A DNA stretch of 64,000 bases from positions 6,454,001-6,518,000 of the forward strand of contig NZ_CP074380.1 of NCBI RefSeq assembly GCF_022695595.1, in the 5' to 3' direction. The notes under the pieces are model-generated. The model was not told the origin of the DNA and made no database searches. It worked only from the letters and a program-made list of their open reading frames with translations. A program made the position numbers and the translations under genes. Positions 11,438 through 19,571 of this stretch are shown piece by piece. The stretch is from Streptomyces sp. MST-110588 (GTDB lineage Bacteria > Actinomycetota > Actinomycetes > Streptomycetales > Streptomycetaceae). How positions within the stretch are numbered: the first letter of the stretch is position 1; each line of letters opens with the position of its first letter.

Positions 11438-12457
11438 ATGCGCGCCGTCGTGGTCACCCGGCCGGGAACATCCGGCAGCCAGGCCGAAACGGTTCTTCAG
11501 GAAGTTCCCGACCCCCGGCCCGGCCCGGGAGAAGTCGTCGTACGCGTCTCCTCGTGCGGCCTGTGCGGCACCGACATGCACATCCTGGGCGGCGAACTGC
11601 CCTCCGTCCGCTACCCGCTGACCCCCGGCCACGAGCTGACCGGCGAGGTCGTGGAGACCGGCGAGGGCGTCGTGACGCCGGCCGTCGGCGACCGGGTCGC
11701 GGTGGACCCCAACATGCCCTGCGGCGCCTGCCACTACTGCCGCATCGGCCGCGGCAACCTCTGCGAGGACTACCGCGCCGTCGGCGTCACGCAGGCCGGC
11801 GGCTTCGCCGAACTGGTCGCCGTACCGGCCCGCTGCTGCTACCTGCTGCCCACAGGCTTCTCCGAGGCCGCCGCCGGCCTGGTCGAGCCGCTGTCCTGCG
11901 CGGTGCACGGCCTGAACCGGCTGCCCCGCCGCCCCGGCGAGCACTACCTGATCTACGGCGCCGGAACGATGGGCCTGATGATGGCCGCGCTCGTACGGAC
12001 CGCGGGCGCCGCCTCCGTCTCGATGGTGGACCTCAATGAGGACCGGCTGGCCTTCGCCGAGTCCTTCGGCGTGGACGCCGCCGTCACGCACGCCGGCGAG
12101 CTCGGGCGGGCGCCCGGCTTCGAGGTCGTCATCGACGCGACCGGCGTGGTCGCCGCCATCGAGGACGGCCTCACCCGGGTCCGCAGGGGCGGGACGTTCC
12201 TCCAGTTCGGCGTCGCCGACCCGGCCCGCACCGCGGCCTTCTCGCCGTACCGCGTCTACAACGACGAGATCGACATCATCGGGTCGATGGCGGTCCACCA
12301 CTCCTTCCAGCCCGCCATCGACCTCCTGGCCTCCGGGCTGGACCTGGACCCGCTGGTCAGCGACGTCTTCGCCCTGGAGGACTTCGACGAGGCCGTCGCC
12401 CGCTTCCGCGCGGGCACCGGACGCAAGATCCACCTCGCCCCGCAGAAGAAGGGATGA
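11438..12457 (+). CDS. Zinc-dependent medium-chain alcohol/polyol dehydrogenase
   Basis: A 339-residue NAD(P)-dependent dehydrogenase. The ATG at 11438 is chosen because GAGGAGG lies 7 bases upstream, although the frame is open further 5'. Catalytic zinc ligands are in SSCGLCGTD (Cys near 40-43) and TPGHELTGEV. The structural zinc loop is complete as CGACHYCRIGRGNLC, and the nucleotide-binding motif is YGAGTMGLMMA. The profile resembles sorbitol, arabitol or threonine dehydrogenases. The stop overlaps the start of the sugar porter (ATGA). Together with the PfkB kinase it suggests a polyol-to-ketose-to-ketose-phosphate route under LacI control; the actual polyol is unknown. Confidence 0.9.
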   Translation: MRAVVVTRPGTSGSQAETVLQEVPDPRPGPGEVVVRVSSCGLCGTDMHILGGELPSVRYPLTPGHELTGEVVETGEGVVTPAVGDRVAVDPNMPCGACHYCRIGRGNLCEDYRAVGVTQAGGFAELVAVPARCCYLLPTGFSEAAAGLVEPLSCAVHGLNRLPRRPGEHYLIYGAGTMGLMMAALVRTAGAASVSMVDLNEDRLAFAESFGVDAAVTHAGELGRAPGFEVVIDATGVVAAIEDGLTRVRRGGTFLQFGVADPARTAAFSPYRVYNDEIDIIGSMAVHHSFQPAIDLLASGLDLDPLVSDVFALEDFDEAVARFRAGTGRKIHLAPQKKG

Positions 12458-13878
12458 GGGCCGTGCGACCCCGCGTGAAGAACGCCCTGATCTGGGTCTT
12501 CGGCGCCCTCGGCGGCATCCTGTGGGGCTATGACACCGGCGTGATATCCGGTGCCATGCTCTTCATCAAGGACGACATCGCCCTGACCCCGCTGCTGGAG
12601 GGCATGGTCGTCTCCGGCCTGCTCGTCGGCGCCATGCTCGGCGCGGGGCTGGCGGGCCGGCTCAGCGACTCCTGGGGCCGGCGCAAGCTGATCCTGGCCG
12701 CCTCCGGCGTCTTCATCCTCGGCACCCTCGGCGCGTCCCTGGCCACCGGCCCCTGGTCGCTGATCGTCTTCCGCTTCGTGATCGGCACCGGCGTCGGCAT
12801 CGCCTCCGTCGTCGTCCCCCTCTACCTGACCGAACTGGCGCCCAAGCACCTGCGCGGCGGCCTGACGTCCCTGATGCAGCTCCTGGTCACGGTCGGCATC
12901 TTCCTCGCGTACGTCACCGACTACCTGCTCGCCGGTGACGGGGCGTGGCGCTGGATGATCGGCCTGGGCACGGTGCCCGCCGCGATCCTGGCGCTGGGCA
13001 TCGTCACCCAGCCCGAGAGCCCCCGCTGGCTGGTCGGCAAGGGCCGCGACGAACAGGCCCGTACGGTCTTGAGGCAACTGCGCGGCGACGGCGCGGCGGC
13101 CGGGGCGGAGCTGGCCGAGATCCAGGAGACCGAGCGCGCCGAGCGGGCACAGAGCGTGCCCCTGAGCCTGCGGGACCTGCTCTCACCCCGGCTGCGGCCC
13201 GTCCTGGCCGCCGGGATGCTGCTGGTCTTCTTCCAGAACTTCGTCGGCATCAACACGATCATCTATTACGCGCCGACCCTGCTCACCGACATCGGCTTCG
13301 GCTCGGACGGCGCCATCCTGGCCAACGTCGGCATCGGCCTGCTCAACATGCTCATGACGCTGCCCGCCATGCGGCTGATCGACCGCCGGGGCCGCAAGCC
13401 GCTGCTGCTGGGCGGCGCGCTGGGCATGTGTACGGCGATGGTCCTGCTGGCCGTCACCAACCTTTCCGGCCTGGGCTACGGCCCGCTGCTCTCGGCGCTG
13501 ACGCTGGGCGGCATCGCCCTGTACATCGCCTCCTTCGCCGTCTCCTGGGGGCCGGTGCAGTGGGTGATGCTGCCGGAGCTGTTCCCGATGCGCATCCGGG
13601 CCTCGGCCGTCAGCCTGTGCGTGCTGTTCAACTGGCTGTTCAACATGATCGTGGCGCTGGTCTTCCCCTCCCTGCTGCACGCCTGGGGCGCGGGGGTGAA
13701 CTTCCTGTTCTTCGCGGTGACGACGCTGGCGGCCTTCGTCCTGGTACGGAAGGTGCTGCCGGAGACCAAGGGGCGCAGCCTGGAGGAGATCGAACAGGAG
13801 CTGCTGCGGCAAAGGCCGGGCCGGTCCCGGGCGGAAGGATCTGTACCGGTATCGTCAGGTGCCGACGCCCCCAGGTGA
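12454..13878 (+). CDS. Sugar porter family MFS transporter
   Basis: A 474-residue, 12-helix membrane transporter of the sugar porter family. The signatures are GYDTGVISGAMLF in helix 1, GRLSDSWGRRKLI in loop 2-3, VPLYLTELAPKHLRG after helix 4, PESPRWLV in the central loop, DRRGRKPLL in loop 8-9 and PETKGRSLEEIE after helix 12. It probably acts as a proton symporter for a hexose, pentose or polyol. The ATG overlaps the dehydrogenase stop by four bases, so the two are coupled, and both are expected to be released by the LacI protein. The exact substrate cannot be read from sequence. Confidence 0.92.
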   Translation: MRAVRPRVKNALIWVFGALGGILWGYDTGVISGAMLFIKDDIALTPLLEGMVVSGLLVGAMLGAGLAGRLSDSWGRRKLILAASGVFILGTLGASLATGPWSLIVFRFVIGTGVGIASVVVPLYLTELAPKHLRGGLTSLMQLLVTVGIFLAYVTDYLLAGDGAWRWMIGLGTVPAAILALGIVTQPESPRWLVGKGRDEQARTVLRQLRGDGAAAGAELAEIQETERAERAQSVPLSLRDLLSPRLRPVLAAGMLLVFFQNFVGINTIIYYAPTLLTDIGFGSDGAILANVGIGLLNMLMTLPAMRLIDRRGRKPLLLGGALGMCTAMVLLAVTNLSGLGYGPLLSALTLGGIALYIASFAVSWGPVQWVMLPELFPMRIRASAVSLCVLFNWLFNMIVALVFPSLLHAWGAGVNFLFFAVTTLAAFVLVRKVLPETKGRSLEEIEQELLRQRPGRSRAEGSVPVSSGADAPR

Positions 13879-13895
13879 GGCCCCCATGTGACGCC

Positions 13896-13934
13896 TGACG
13901 CCCTTTGGTGACGCCCTTTGGTGACGTCCTTTCG
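13896..13934. repeat. 13-bp tandem repeat, three copies
   Basis: TGACGCCCTTTGG occurs at 13896 and 13909, with a variant TGACGTCCTTTCG at 13922, in the leader of the Rieske gene. Confidence 0.85.
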
Positions 13935-13984
13935 TGGTCCCTTCTGTGACCGCCCGCGGTCACCTTCGAGCACTGGAGTACGCC

Positions 13985-14395
13985 ATGAGCCAGCCCCCCG
14001 CCCGCCGGACCGTGCTGCGAGGGGCGGCGCTCGTGGGCGCGGCGGGCTTCGGCGTCGCCGCCTGCTCCTCCGGCGGGTCCAAGGAGGCGTCCGCGGTGCC
14101 CACCGCGCCCGTCGAACTGGGGGCGGCCTCGGAAGTGCCGGTCGGCGGCGCCAAGCTCTACCGCGAGAGCCGGCTGGTGGTCTCCCAGCCCGCCAAGGGG
14201 CAGTTCAAGTGCTTCGGGGCCAAGTGCACCCACGCGGGCTGTGTGCTGGACAAGGTCGACAAGACGGAGGGGCACTGCCCCTGCCACGGCAGCCGGTTCG
14301 ACGTGGCCACCGGTCAGGTGATGCAGGGCCCGGCGACCAAGCCGCTGCCGGAGGTCCCGGTGAAGGTCGAGAACGGCAAGCTCGTCGCGGGCTAG
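13985..14395 (+). CDS. Rieske [2Fe-2S] lipoprotein with Tat signal
   Basis: A 136-residue exported Fe-S protein. The N-terminus [21 protein letters not shown] combines a twin-arginine signal with a lipobox ending at Cys near residue 30, so it is probably exported folded and lipid-anchored. The cluster ligands are CTHAGC and CPCHGSRFD, the two-Cys two-His Rieske set including the disulfide cysteines. It is far shorter than QcrA and lacks membrane helices, so it is a stand-alone electron carrier of unknown partner. The start is set by the signal peptide; a longer upstream frame has no support. An HTH gene converges on it. Confidence 0.88.
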   Translation: MSQPPARRTVLRGAALVGAAGFGVAACSSGGSKEASAVPTAPVELGAASEVPVGGAKLYRESRLVVSQPAKGQFKCFGAKCTHAGCVLDKVDKTEGHCPCHGSRFDVATGQVMQGPATKPLPEVPVKVENGKLVAG

Positions 14396-14483
14396 CGACG
14401 GCCCTTCGCCGGGGAAGTCTCCGGCGGTCGACGGGGCGAGCGGCCGGCGCCCGCGGGCCGTACGGACCGGACCGGGGCGCTCA

Positions 14484-14531
14484 GCTCGGCTCGGCCGAGC
14501 CCGGCTGGCTCGGCTCGGCCGAGCCCGGCTC
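14484..14531. repeat. 24-bp tandem repeat with internal palindromes
   Basis: Two consecutive 24-base units (14484-14507 and 14508-14531) differ only at the last base. Each contains the palindrome CTCGGCCGAG. The array lies in the gap between the convergent Rieske and HTH genes and could act as a terminator. Confidence 0.8.
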
Positions 14532-14538
14532 GCTCCGC

Positions 14539-15504
14539 TCAGCTCCAGTCCCAGCCGATCCCCAGGATGCCGGGCCGCACCACCTGCTCGATCAGATGGA
14601 CGCCGCGGTGGGCCCCGCTGAGCGTCAGCTCCTGCTGCGCGCCGCGCGGCGCGCCCGCCGAGACCTGGGCGAAGCGGCGGCAGCGCACCGGCAGCGCCGC
14701 CTGGTCGAAGCGCACCTGGAGCACGTACTGCCCGCCCGCGAAGCTGAATCCCCGTACGTACTCGGTGCTGGGGCCGCCGCTGCCGTCCTGGATGCCGTAC
14801 CCGAAGACATGGGTCTCCCCGGTCCGCAGCCGGGTGTCGAAAAGCAGCTCGGCGACCACCACCCCGCTGACCGCGTCCCCGCGCACCCGGCCCGTCCGGC
14901 AGTTCTCCGCCGCCCGCACCACCACCCGCGAGGGGTCGCAGCCCGGGTCGCCCCGGTGGATGGCGACATAGCGGTCCACGCCGTCCCGGTGGGCGCGGAC
15001 GACCTGGAAGGACTCCCGGCCGCGCATCTCTCGCCCGGCCCCTATGAAGACCCGCTCGTGATGGGTGACGGTGTGCAGTCCGCCGTCCGTGGGGGACTCC
15101 AGTTCGGCGAGCAGCCGGTGTACGGAGTCGGCCGAGCCGACCAGTGAGCGGTAGGAACGGGCGGCGGGCCGCTCGGTGACCGGTCCGGCGCCGCCCTCGG
15201 GGACCAGCAGCCGCAGCAGGGAGTGCGCGGGCAGCTCCAGCACCTCCTCCAGCGCGCGTACGGCCCGCAGCGACTCGGGGCGCTGCGGGCGGCGGGCGCC
15301 CTGCTGCCAGTAACTCAGGCTCGTCACGCCGACCTTGACGCCGCGCTGTGCGAGCCGGTGCTGTACGCGGTGCAGGGCGAGGCCGCGTACCGCGAGCGCG
15401 GTGCGCAGCGCCAGATGGAAGGGGCCGGTGCGCAGGATGTGCGCCAGTTCCGGCGGGGCCGTCGGTGCCGCCGGTGCCGCCGGTCCAAAGGTGTCCTGAT
15501 TCAT
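14539..15504 (-). CDS. XRE-like helix-turn-helix protein with unidentified C-terminal domain
   Basis: A 321-residue protein. Residues about 30-100 form an HTH region (LRTALAVRGLALHRVQHRLAQRGVKVGVTSLSYWQQGARRPQRPESLRAVRALEEVLELPAHSLLRLL) that resembles XRE regulators, with the recognition helix around TSLSYWQQG. The remaining 200 or so residues are rich in beta strands, with conserved-looking RVFIGAGREMRGRESFQVVRA and HRGDPGCDPSRVVVRAAENC segments. I do not recognise this domain; it may bind a ligand. GAAGGG lies 8 bases before the ATG. GTTCAC half-sites occur upstream. It faces the secreted-protease gene divergently, so control of that gene is possible but unproven. Confidence 0.7.
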   Translation of the reverse strand: MNQDTFGPAAPAAPTAPPELAHILRTGPFHLALRTALAVRGLALHRVQHRLAQRGVKVGVTSLSYWQQGARRPQRPESLRAVRALEEVLELPAHSLLRLLVPEGGAGPVTERPAARSYRSLVGSADSVHRLLAELESPTDGGLHTVTHHERVFIGAGREMRGRESFQVVRAHRDGVDRYVAIHRGDPGCDPSRVVVRAAENCRTGRVRGDAVSGVVVAELLFDTRLRTGETHVFGYGIQDGSGGPSTEYVRGFSFAGGQYVLQVRFDQAALPVRCRRFAQVSAGAPRGAQQELTLSGAHRGVHLIEQVVRPGILGIGWDWS

Positions 15505-15528
15505 CGCCCCAACCCTTCAGCGCGCGTG

Positions 15529-15607
15529 GTGAATGTTCACAACCGGATCGCGCGCCTTGCACTACCCCCGCTTGTTCACTGCGGTACGCCGGGCGCGCGC
15601 CGTTCAC
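15529..15607. promoter_or_regulatory. GTTCAC half-site cluster between HTH regulator and protease genes
   Basis: GTGAATGTTCAC at 15529-15540 is a perfect palindrome. Further GTTCAC copies in one orientation lie at 15574-15579 and 15602-15607. The cluster sits 25-100 bases upstream of the HTH gene, a plausible autoregulatory site. Confidence 0.4.
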
Positions 15608-15743
15608 AGGCGGCACCTGCCGTCCACACCCCCGTACCACCTGCATTGAAGCGTGTTGACCTGCTCCCGACAACACCCGATGCTCCTGGTCAGCATCCGG
15701 ATGCGCTCCTCCGTCCCACACCCCTCGCTCGGGAGGAACGCCC

Positions 15744-16413
15744 ATGACCCGTGCAGCACGCACCCCCCGCGACGCAGACACCTGTCGGCCGCGGCACTCG
15801 GCGCCACCGCGCTGATCGCCGTCTCCGTGGCCCCGGCCGCCGCGTCCCCCACCGCGGCCACCGCAGCCCCCGCCGTGACGACCGCGTCCCCACCGCGGCC
15901 GTCGACACCTCCACGGCGGCCGGTCCCCGGTTCGCCGCCAACCGGCTCGACATCACCATGCAGGCCCAGGAGAAGACCAACTGGTGCTGGGCCGCCTCCG
16001 GCAACACCATCGCGACCTGGTACGGCAGGAACTACAGCCAGAACCAGTTCTGCAACGCCGCCTTCAACCGTCAGCAGGGCACCACCTGTCCCAACAGCCA
16101 GGCCACCCTGGGCAACGTCCAGACCGCCCTGAGCTGGGCGGGCATCAGGCCCGGCTCGTACGTCTCGGGCTATCTGCGCTACGGCACCGTGCAGAGCGAG
16201 ATCAACGCCCGGCGGCCCGTCGAGACCCGCATCCAGTGGTCCTCCGGCGGCGGCCACATGCACGTCGTCTACGGCTACGACACCGCCAACAACTGGATCT
16301 ACTGGGGTGACCCGTGGCCCAACAACTACCGCTACAACTGGGGGGACTACAACTACTACGTCAACGGCGACTCCTTCTCCTGGACGCACTCCCTGTACCG
16401 GATCGGAGCCTGA
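15744..16413 (+). CDS. Secreted papain-like (C39/C70-type) cysteine protease, two frameshifts as sequenced
   Basis: The ATG follows a strong GGGAGGAAC site, but three frames are needed to read the product. The start is in one frame. The signal peptide (RRRHLSAAALGATALIAVSVAPAAAS) is in a second, and the mature domain in a third. Adding one C in the run 15763-15768 and one in 15888-15891 gives a single protein of about 223 residues. The mature part has the active-site cysteine in NWCWAASGNTIATWYG and the histidine in GGGHMHVVYGYD, then WIYWGDPWP. It is probably an extracellular protease. The next gene starts 4 bases later and encodes a secreted membrane-anchored protein, a likely partner. Both gaps look like sequencing losses. 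Confidence 0.75.
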
Positions 16414-16417
16414 GACC

Positions 16418-17314
16418 ATGACGAAGAAGAGCGCCGCACGGAACCTGGCCGCCGGGGCCCTGGCCGCCGTCGTCATCGGCTCGACGGCCCCGCCCGCCCT
16501 GGCCGACGCGGCCCCCGCCGCCCCGCCGGCCCCGCCCCGCTCGGCCGTCACCGCCGCCCACGACGCGGCGGCGGCCCCCGCCACCCTGGAGACCCTCTCG
16601 CGCTTCTTCGCCCGCGACGGCGCGATCAGCCGCACCAGGGCGCAACCCAGGATCGAGGGGCGGACCGTGCCCGTCTACGTCCTGTCGCCCGACTTCGTGC
16701 GGGGCAGGACCGGCGCGCCGGTGTCCCGGCTGGAGTTCCTGGCCAGCAAGGCCGTCTCCGCCGACGGCCAGAAGGCGTCCGTATGGACCGTACGCACCGG
16801 TGGCAACTGGAAGGTCGTCAACATCGCCACCGGTGACGACGAGACGCGCCACGCCGCCGCTGGCGGTGGCGGAACGGTCTTCCACGAGCCGCAGATCGAC
16901 GCCTGGTACGTCCAGCGCGGTGCGCGGATCCTGCCGCTGGAGGACAGGGCCAAGCGGGCGATCGGCGCGCGGGGCACCACGGTCGCCGCCTACCAGAAGC
17001 GGGTGGCGAAGGCGTACGGCGACAAACTGCCCGGATCGGCGTACGACAAGCGCGGCGAGGCGGGCGGCTACGGGCCGGGCGCGGCACCGGGCGGCGGCGC
17101 GTCCGGCCCGGACGGCACCGCCGTGCGGGCCGCCGGAGCCGGAACCGCAGCGGAGACCGGGGCCGGTGACGCCCGGCAGCAGCCCGTCGCGGCCGGTGAG
17201 ATGGGGGGCGGTGACGGCGCGGTGACCGCGGCCTCGGCCGTGGCGGGCGTCGCCGCGGCGGCGGCCCTGGGCCTCATCTCGACCGCGGCCGTACGCCGGC
17301 TGCGCCGCCGCTGA
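16418..17314 (+). CDS. Exported protein with C-terminal membrane anchor, partner of papain-like protease
   Basis: A 298-residue protein I cannot assign to a named family. It has an N-terminal signal peptide cleaved near ALADA. A globular part of about 190 residues contains the runs VPVYVLSPDFVRG and KASVWTVRTGGNWKVVNIATGDDE. A Gly/Ala-rich, flexible stretch follows, then a hydrophobic helix (VAGVAAAAALGLISTAAV) and a basic RRLRRR end. That order suggests surface display with the C-terminus in the membrane. It starts 4 bases after the papain-like protease stop, so the two are made together. It could be a substrate, inhibitor or docking factor for the protease. A strong terminator follows. Confidence 0.65.
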   Translation: MTKKSAARNLAAGALAAVVIGSTAPPALADAAPAAPPAPPRSAVTAAHDAAAAPATLETLSRFFARDGAISRTRAQPRIEGRTVPVYVLSPDFVRGRTGAPVSRLEFLASKAVSADGQKASVWTVRTGGNWKVVNIATGDDETRHAAAGGGGTVFHEPQIDAWYVQRGARILPLEDRAKRAIGARGTTVAAYQKRVAKAYGDKLPGSAYDKRGEAGGYGPGAAPGGGASGPDGTAVRAAGAGTAAETGAGDARQQPVAAGEMGGGDGAVTAASAVAGVAAAAALGLISTAAVRRLRRR

Positions 17315-17361
17315 GCCCGTACGCGGGGCGCATACCCCTTCCTCACCCCATCGTGTGAACG

Positions 17362-17414
17362 GCGCGGCCCCGGCCGGATACCCCCGTACGAGGGACATCC
17401 GGCCGGGGCCGCGC
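17362..17414. terminator. Bidirectional hairpin terminator
   Basis: A perfect 18-bp stem (17362-17379 with 17397-17414) and a 17-base loop lie between the convergent protease-partner gene and the SDR gene. Confidence 0.85.
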
Positions 17415-17433
17415 GCCGTGCGGACAACCGGTC

Positions 17434-18267
17434 TCAGTGCAGGTACGAGGCCCCGTTCAGGTGCAGCACCGCGCCCGTCGCCCATTCGGCCTCCGGCGAG
17501 GTGAACCAGGCCACCGCGGAGGCGATCTCCGACGGGTCGGCGACCCGGCCCAGCGGGTGCTGGGCCAGGACCGCCCGGGACGCCTCGGGGTCCTCCAGGA
17601 GGTCCGCCGTCAGGTCGGTGCGGGTGAAGCCGACGGCCAGCGCCGCGACCGCGATCCGGTGCGGCGCCAGAGCGACCGCCAGCGACTGCGCCAGGGAGTG
17701 CAGGCCGGCCTTGCTCGCCCCGTACGCCGGCACGTGCGGCTCGCCGCGGTAGCCGCCACGCGAGCCGATCATGACGATCCGGCCGCCCGCCGGGCCCTGC
17801 GGCCGGTGCAGCAGATGGTCGACCACGCACCAGGAGGTGTTGGCGGCGGCGATCAGGTTGACGTCGATGTGGCGGCGCCACAAGGACTGCCACTCCTCGT
17901 AGGAGGTGCCGGCGATCGGGTGCTCGATGTAGATGCCGGAGTTGTTGACCAGGACGTCGATGCCGCCGAGGCCCTCGACGGCCTCGCCCACCACCCGCGC
18001 CACCTGCCCGGGGTCGGCCAGGTCCCCGGTGACCGTCAGATGCCCCTCGCCCGGCAGCTTGGCCACCACCGCCTCGCCCGCCGCGGTGTCGGCGCGGCAG
18101 TGCACGGCCACCGCGGCGCCCCGTGCCGCGTGCGCGGCGGCGACTGCGGCACCGATGCCGCTCTCCCGGGACGCGCCGGTGACCAGCACCCGCTGCCGAA
18201 GACCCGGCTGCGCACCGCCCCGCCTGCCGTCCCACGCACCGTCGCCCGCGGTGTCCGTGGCGCTCAT
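17434..18267 (-). CDS. Short-chain dehydrogenase/reductase in kynurenine operon
   Basis: A 277-residue classical SDR. The cofactor loop is TGASRESGIGAAVA near residues 30-43, followed by VLVNNSGIY and the catalytic segment with YGASKAGLHSL after IVMIGSRGG. The start overlaps the kynureninase stop by four bases (ATGA), making it the last gene of a tightly coupled operon. It may reduce a product of tryptophan cleavage, or act in a tailoring step of a small metabolite. No standard tryptophan-degradation step needs an SDR, so its presence hints at a biosynthetic rather than purely catabolic role (inference). FabG-like activity cannot be excluded. Confidence 0.85.
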   Translation of the reverse strand: MSATDTAGDGAWDGRRGGAQPGLRQRVLVTGASRESGIGAAVAAAHAARGAAVAVHCRADTAAGEAVVAKLPGEGHLTVTGDLADPGQVARVVGEAVEGLGGIDVLVNNSGIYIEHPIAGTSYEEWQSLWRRHIDVNLIAAANTSWCVVDHLLHRPQGPAGGRIVMIGSRGGYRGEPHVPAYGASKAGLHSLAQSLAVALAPHRIAVAALAVGFTRTDLTADLLEDPEASRAVLAQHPLGRVADPSEIASAVAWFTSPEAEWATGAVLHLNGASYLH

Positions 18268-19571
18268 ACGGCACTCCCTCCGCTCTCCCCGCGGTTTCCC
18301 TCACGGTGGTCCGTACGGTCCGCCATACGGTCCTGAGTCACCCGCCGCATCCGGTGCGCGGCCTCGTACACCTCGGTGAACCGGGTGGACAGCGCCACCG
18401 GCGCGATACGCACCCGGTCGGGGAGGGAGTGGTCGACGAAGACACCGGCCTCGGCGAACAGCGGCACCAGCTCCCGGGCCAGGGGATGTCCGTAGGTCAG
18501 ATGCGCGCCGCGGGCCGCCGGGTCGGGCGGGCCGGCCAGCCGGAACCCCAGCGGCACCAGCAGCGTCTCGGCGAGCGCCTGGAAGAAGCCGGTCAGCGCC
18601 ACACTCTTGGCGCGCAGCCGTTCCAGACCCGCCTCGGCCAGCAGATCGAGCCCCGCTCCGGCCGCGACGGCGGACAGCACCGGCGGACTGCCGGTCAAGA
18701 AGCGCCGGATGCCGGGGTCCGGGTCGTACTCGCGCCGCATCGCGAGCTGCTCGCGATGGCCGTACCAGCCCTGCACCGGCTGGGTCGTGCGGGCCTGGAG
18801 GCCGCGGCGCACATACAGCAGGGCCGGCGAGCCGGGGCCCGCCAGCATGTGCTTGTACGTCGAGGCGACGGCCAGGTCCGTGCCGCACGCCGTCAGAGAA
18901 AGCGGCACCGCGCCCACCGCGTGGCTGAGGTCCCACAGCACCAGCGCGCCCGCCGCGTGCACGGCCTCGTTGACCGCCGCCATGTCCAGCAGCGCGCCGG
19001 AGCGCGGGGAGACCAGCGACAGACAGACCACGGCCACGCTCTCATCGAGCGCCGCCCGCAGCACCTCCAGGTCCAGACCCAGGTCCGGATCGGCGGGCAC
19101 GGTGCGCAGCTCGCCGCCCGCGTCCTGGGCGACCCCGGCCATCACGTACCGGTCGGTGGGGAAGTTGTCGTCCTCCACGACGACCGTCCGGCGCCCGGGG
19201 CGCGCCCGCAGCGCCGCGACCGCCAGCTTGTAGAGGTTCACACTGGTGCAGTCGCTGACCACCGCCTCGCCCGGCTCAGCGCCCAGCACCACCCCGGCCA
19301 TCCGGTCGCCCAGGTGCCGCGGCAGGTCCAGCCACTGCGTACGGGCCTGCGCGAGCCGGTCCCCCCACTGGCCGCGGACCACCTCCTCCATGAGGGCGGC
19401 GGTGGCCGCGGGCAGCCGGCCCAGCGAGCTGCCGTTGAGGAACAGCGCGCCCGGCGGGACGGGGTGGAAGCGCCCGGCGAACCCCGCCAGCGGGTCCGCC
19501 GCGTCCCGGCGCCGGGCCTCCTCCAAGGTGGGCGCGGGCAAGGTGGGCGCGGGCCGCCGTGTCGTGGTCAC
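18264..19571 (-). CDS. kynU: Kynureninase
   Basis: A PLP enzyme of 435 residues that splits kynurenine into anthranilate and alanine (or 3-hydroxykynurenine into 3-hydroxyanthranilate). The PLP lysine is in DLAVASTYKHMLAGPGSPALLYVRR, and the cofactor aspartate is in ALVLWDLSHAVGAVP. The N-terminal GALFLNGSSLGRLP and ISDCTSVNLYK-like phosphate-binding region (VVSDCTSVNLYKLAV) match the family. The GTG at 19571 is preferred because it overlaps the TDO stop as GTGA; an ATG seven codons upstream is possible. It lies between tryptophan dioxygenase and the SDR. A formamidase to link the first two steps is not in this operon. Confidence 0.9.
   Translation of the reverse strand: MTTTRRPAPTLPAPTLEEARRRDAADPLAGFAGRFHPVPPGALFLNGSSLGRLPAATAALMEEVVRGQWGDRLAQARTQWLDLPRHLGDRMAGVVLGAEPGEAVVSDCTSVNLYKLAVAALRARPGRRTVVVEDDNFPTDRYVMAGVAQDAGGELRTVPADPDLGLDLEVLRAALDESVAVVCLSLVSPRSGALLDMAAVNEAVHAAGALVLWDLSHAVGAVPLSLTACGTDLAVASTYKHMLAGPGSPALLYVRRGLQARTTQPVQGWYGHREQLAMRREYDPDPGIRRFLTGSPPVLSAVAAGAGLDLLAEAGLERLRAKSVALTGFFQALAETLLVPLGFRLAGPPDPAARGAHLTYGHPLARELVPLFAEAGVFVDHSLPDRVRIAPVALSTRFTEVYEAAHRMRRVTQDRMADRTDHREGNRGESGGSAV

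Noticed and set aside
15653..16132. The signal-peptide frame of the protease as a separate small gene
   Set aside because: It lacks its own start and ribosome site and joins smoothly to the mature protease if single C bases are restored at two runs.
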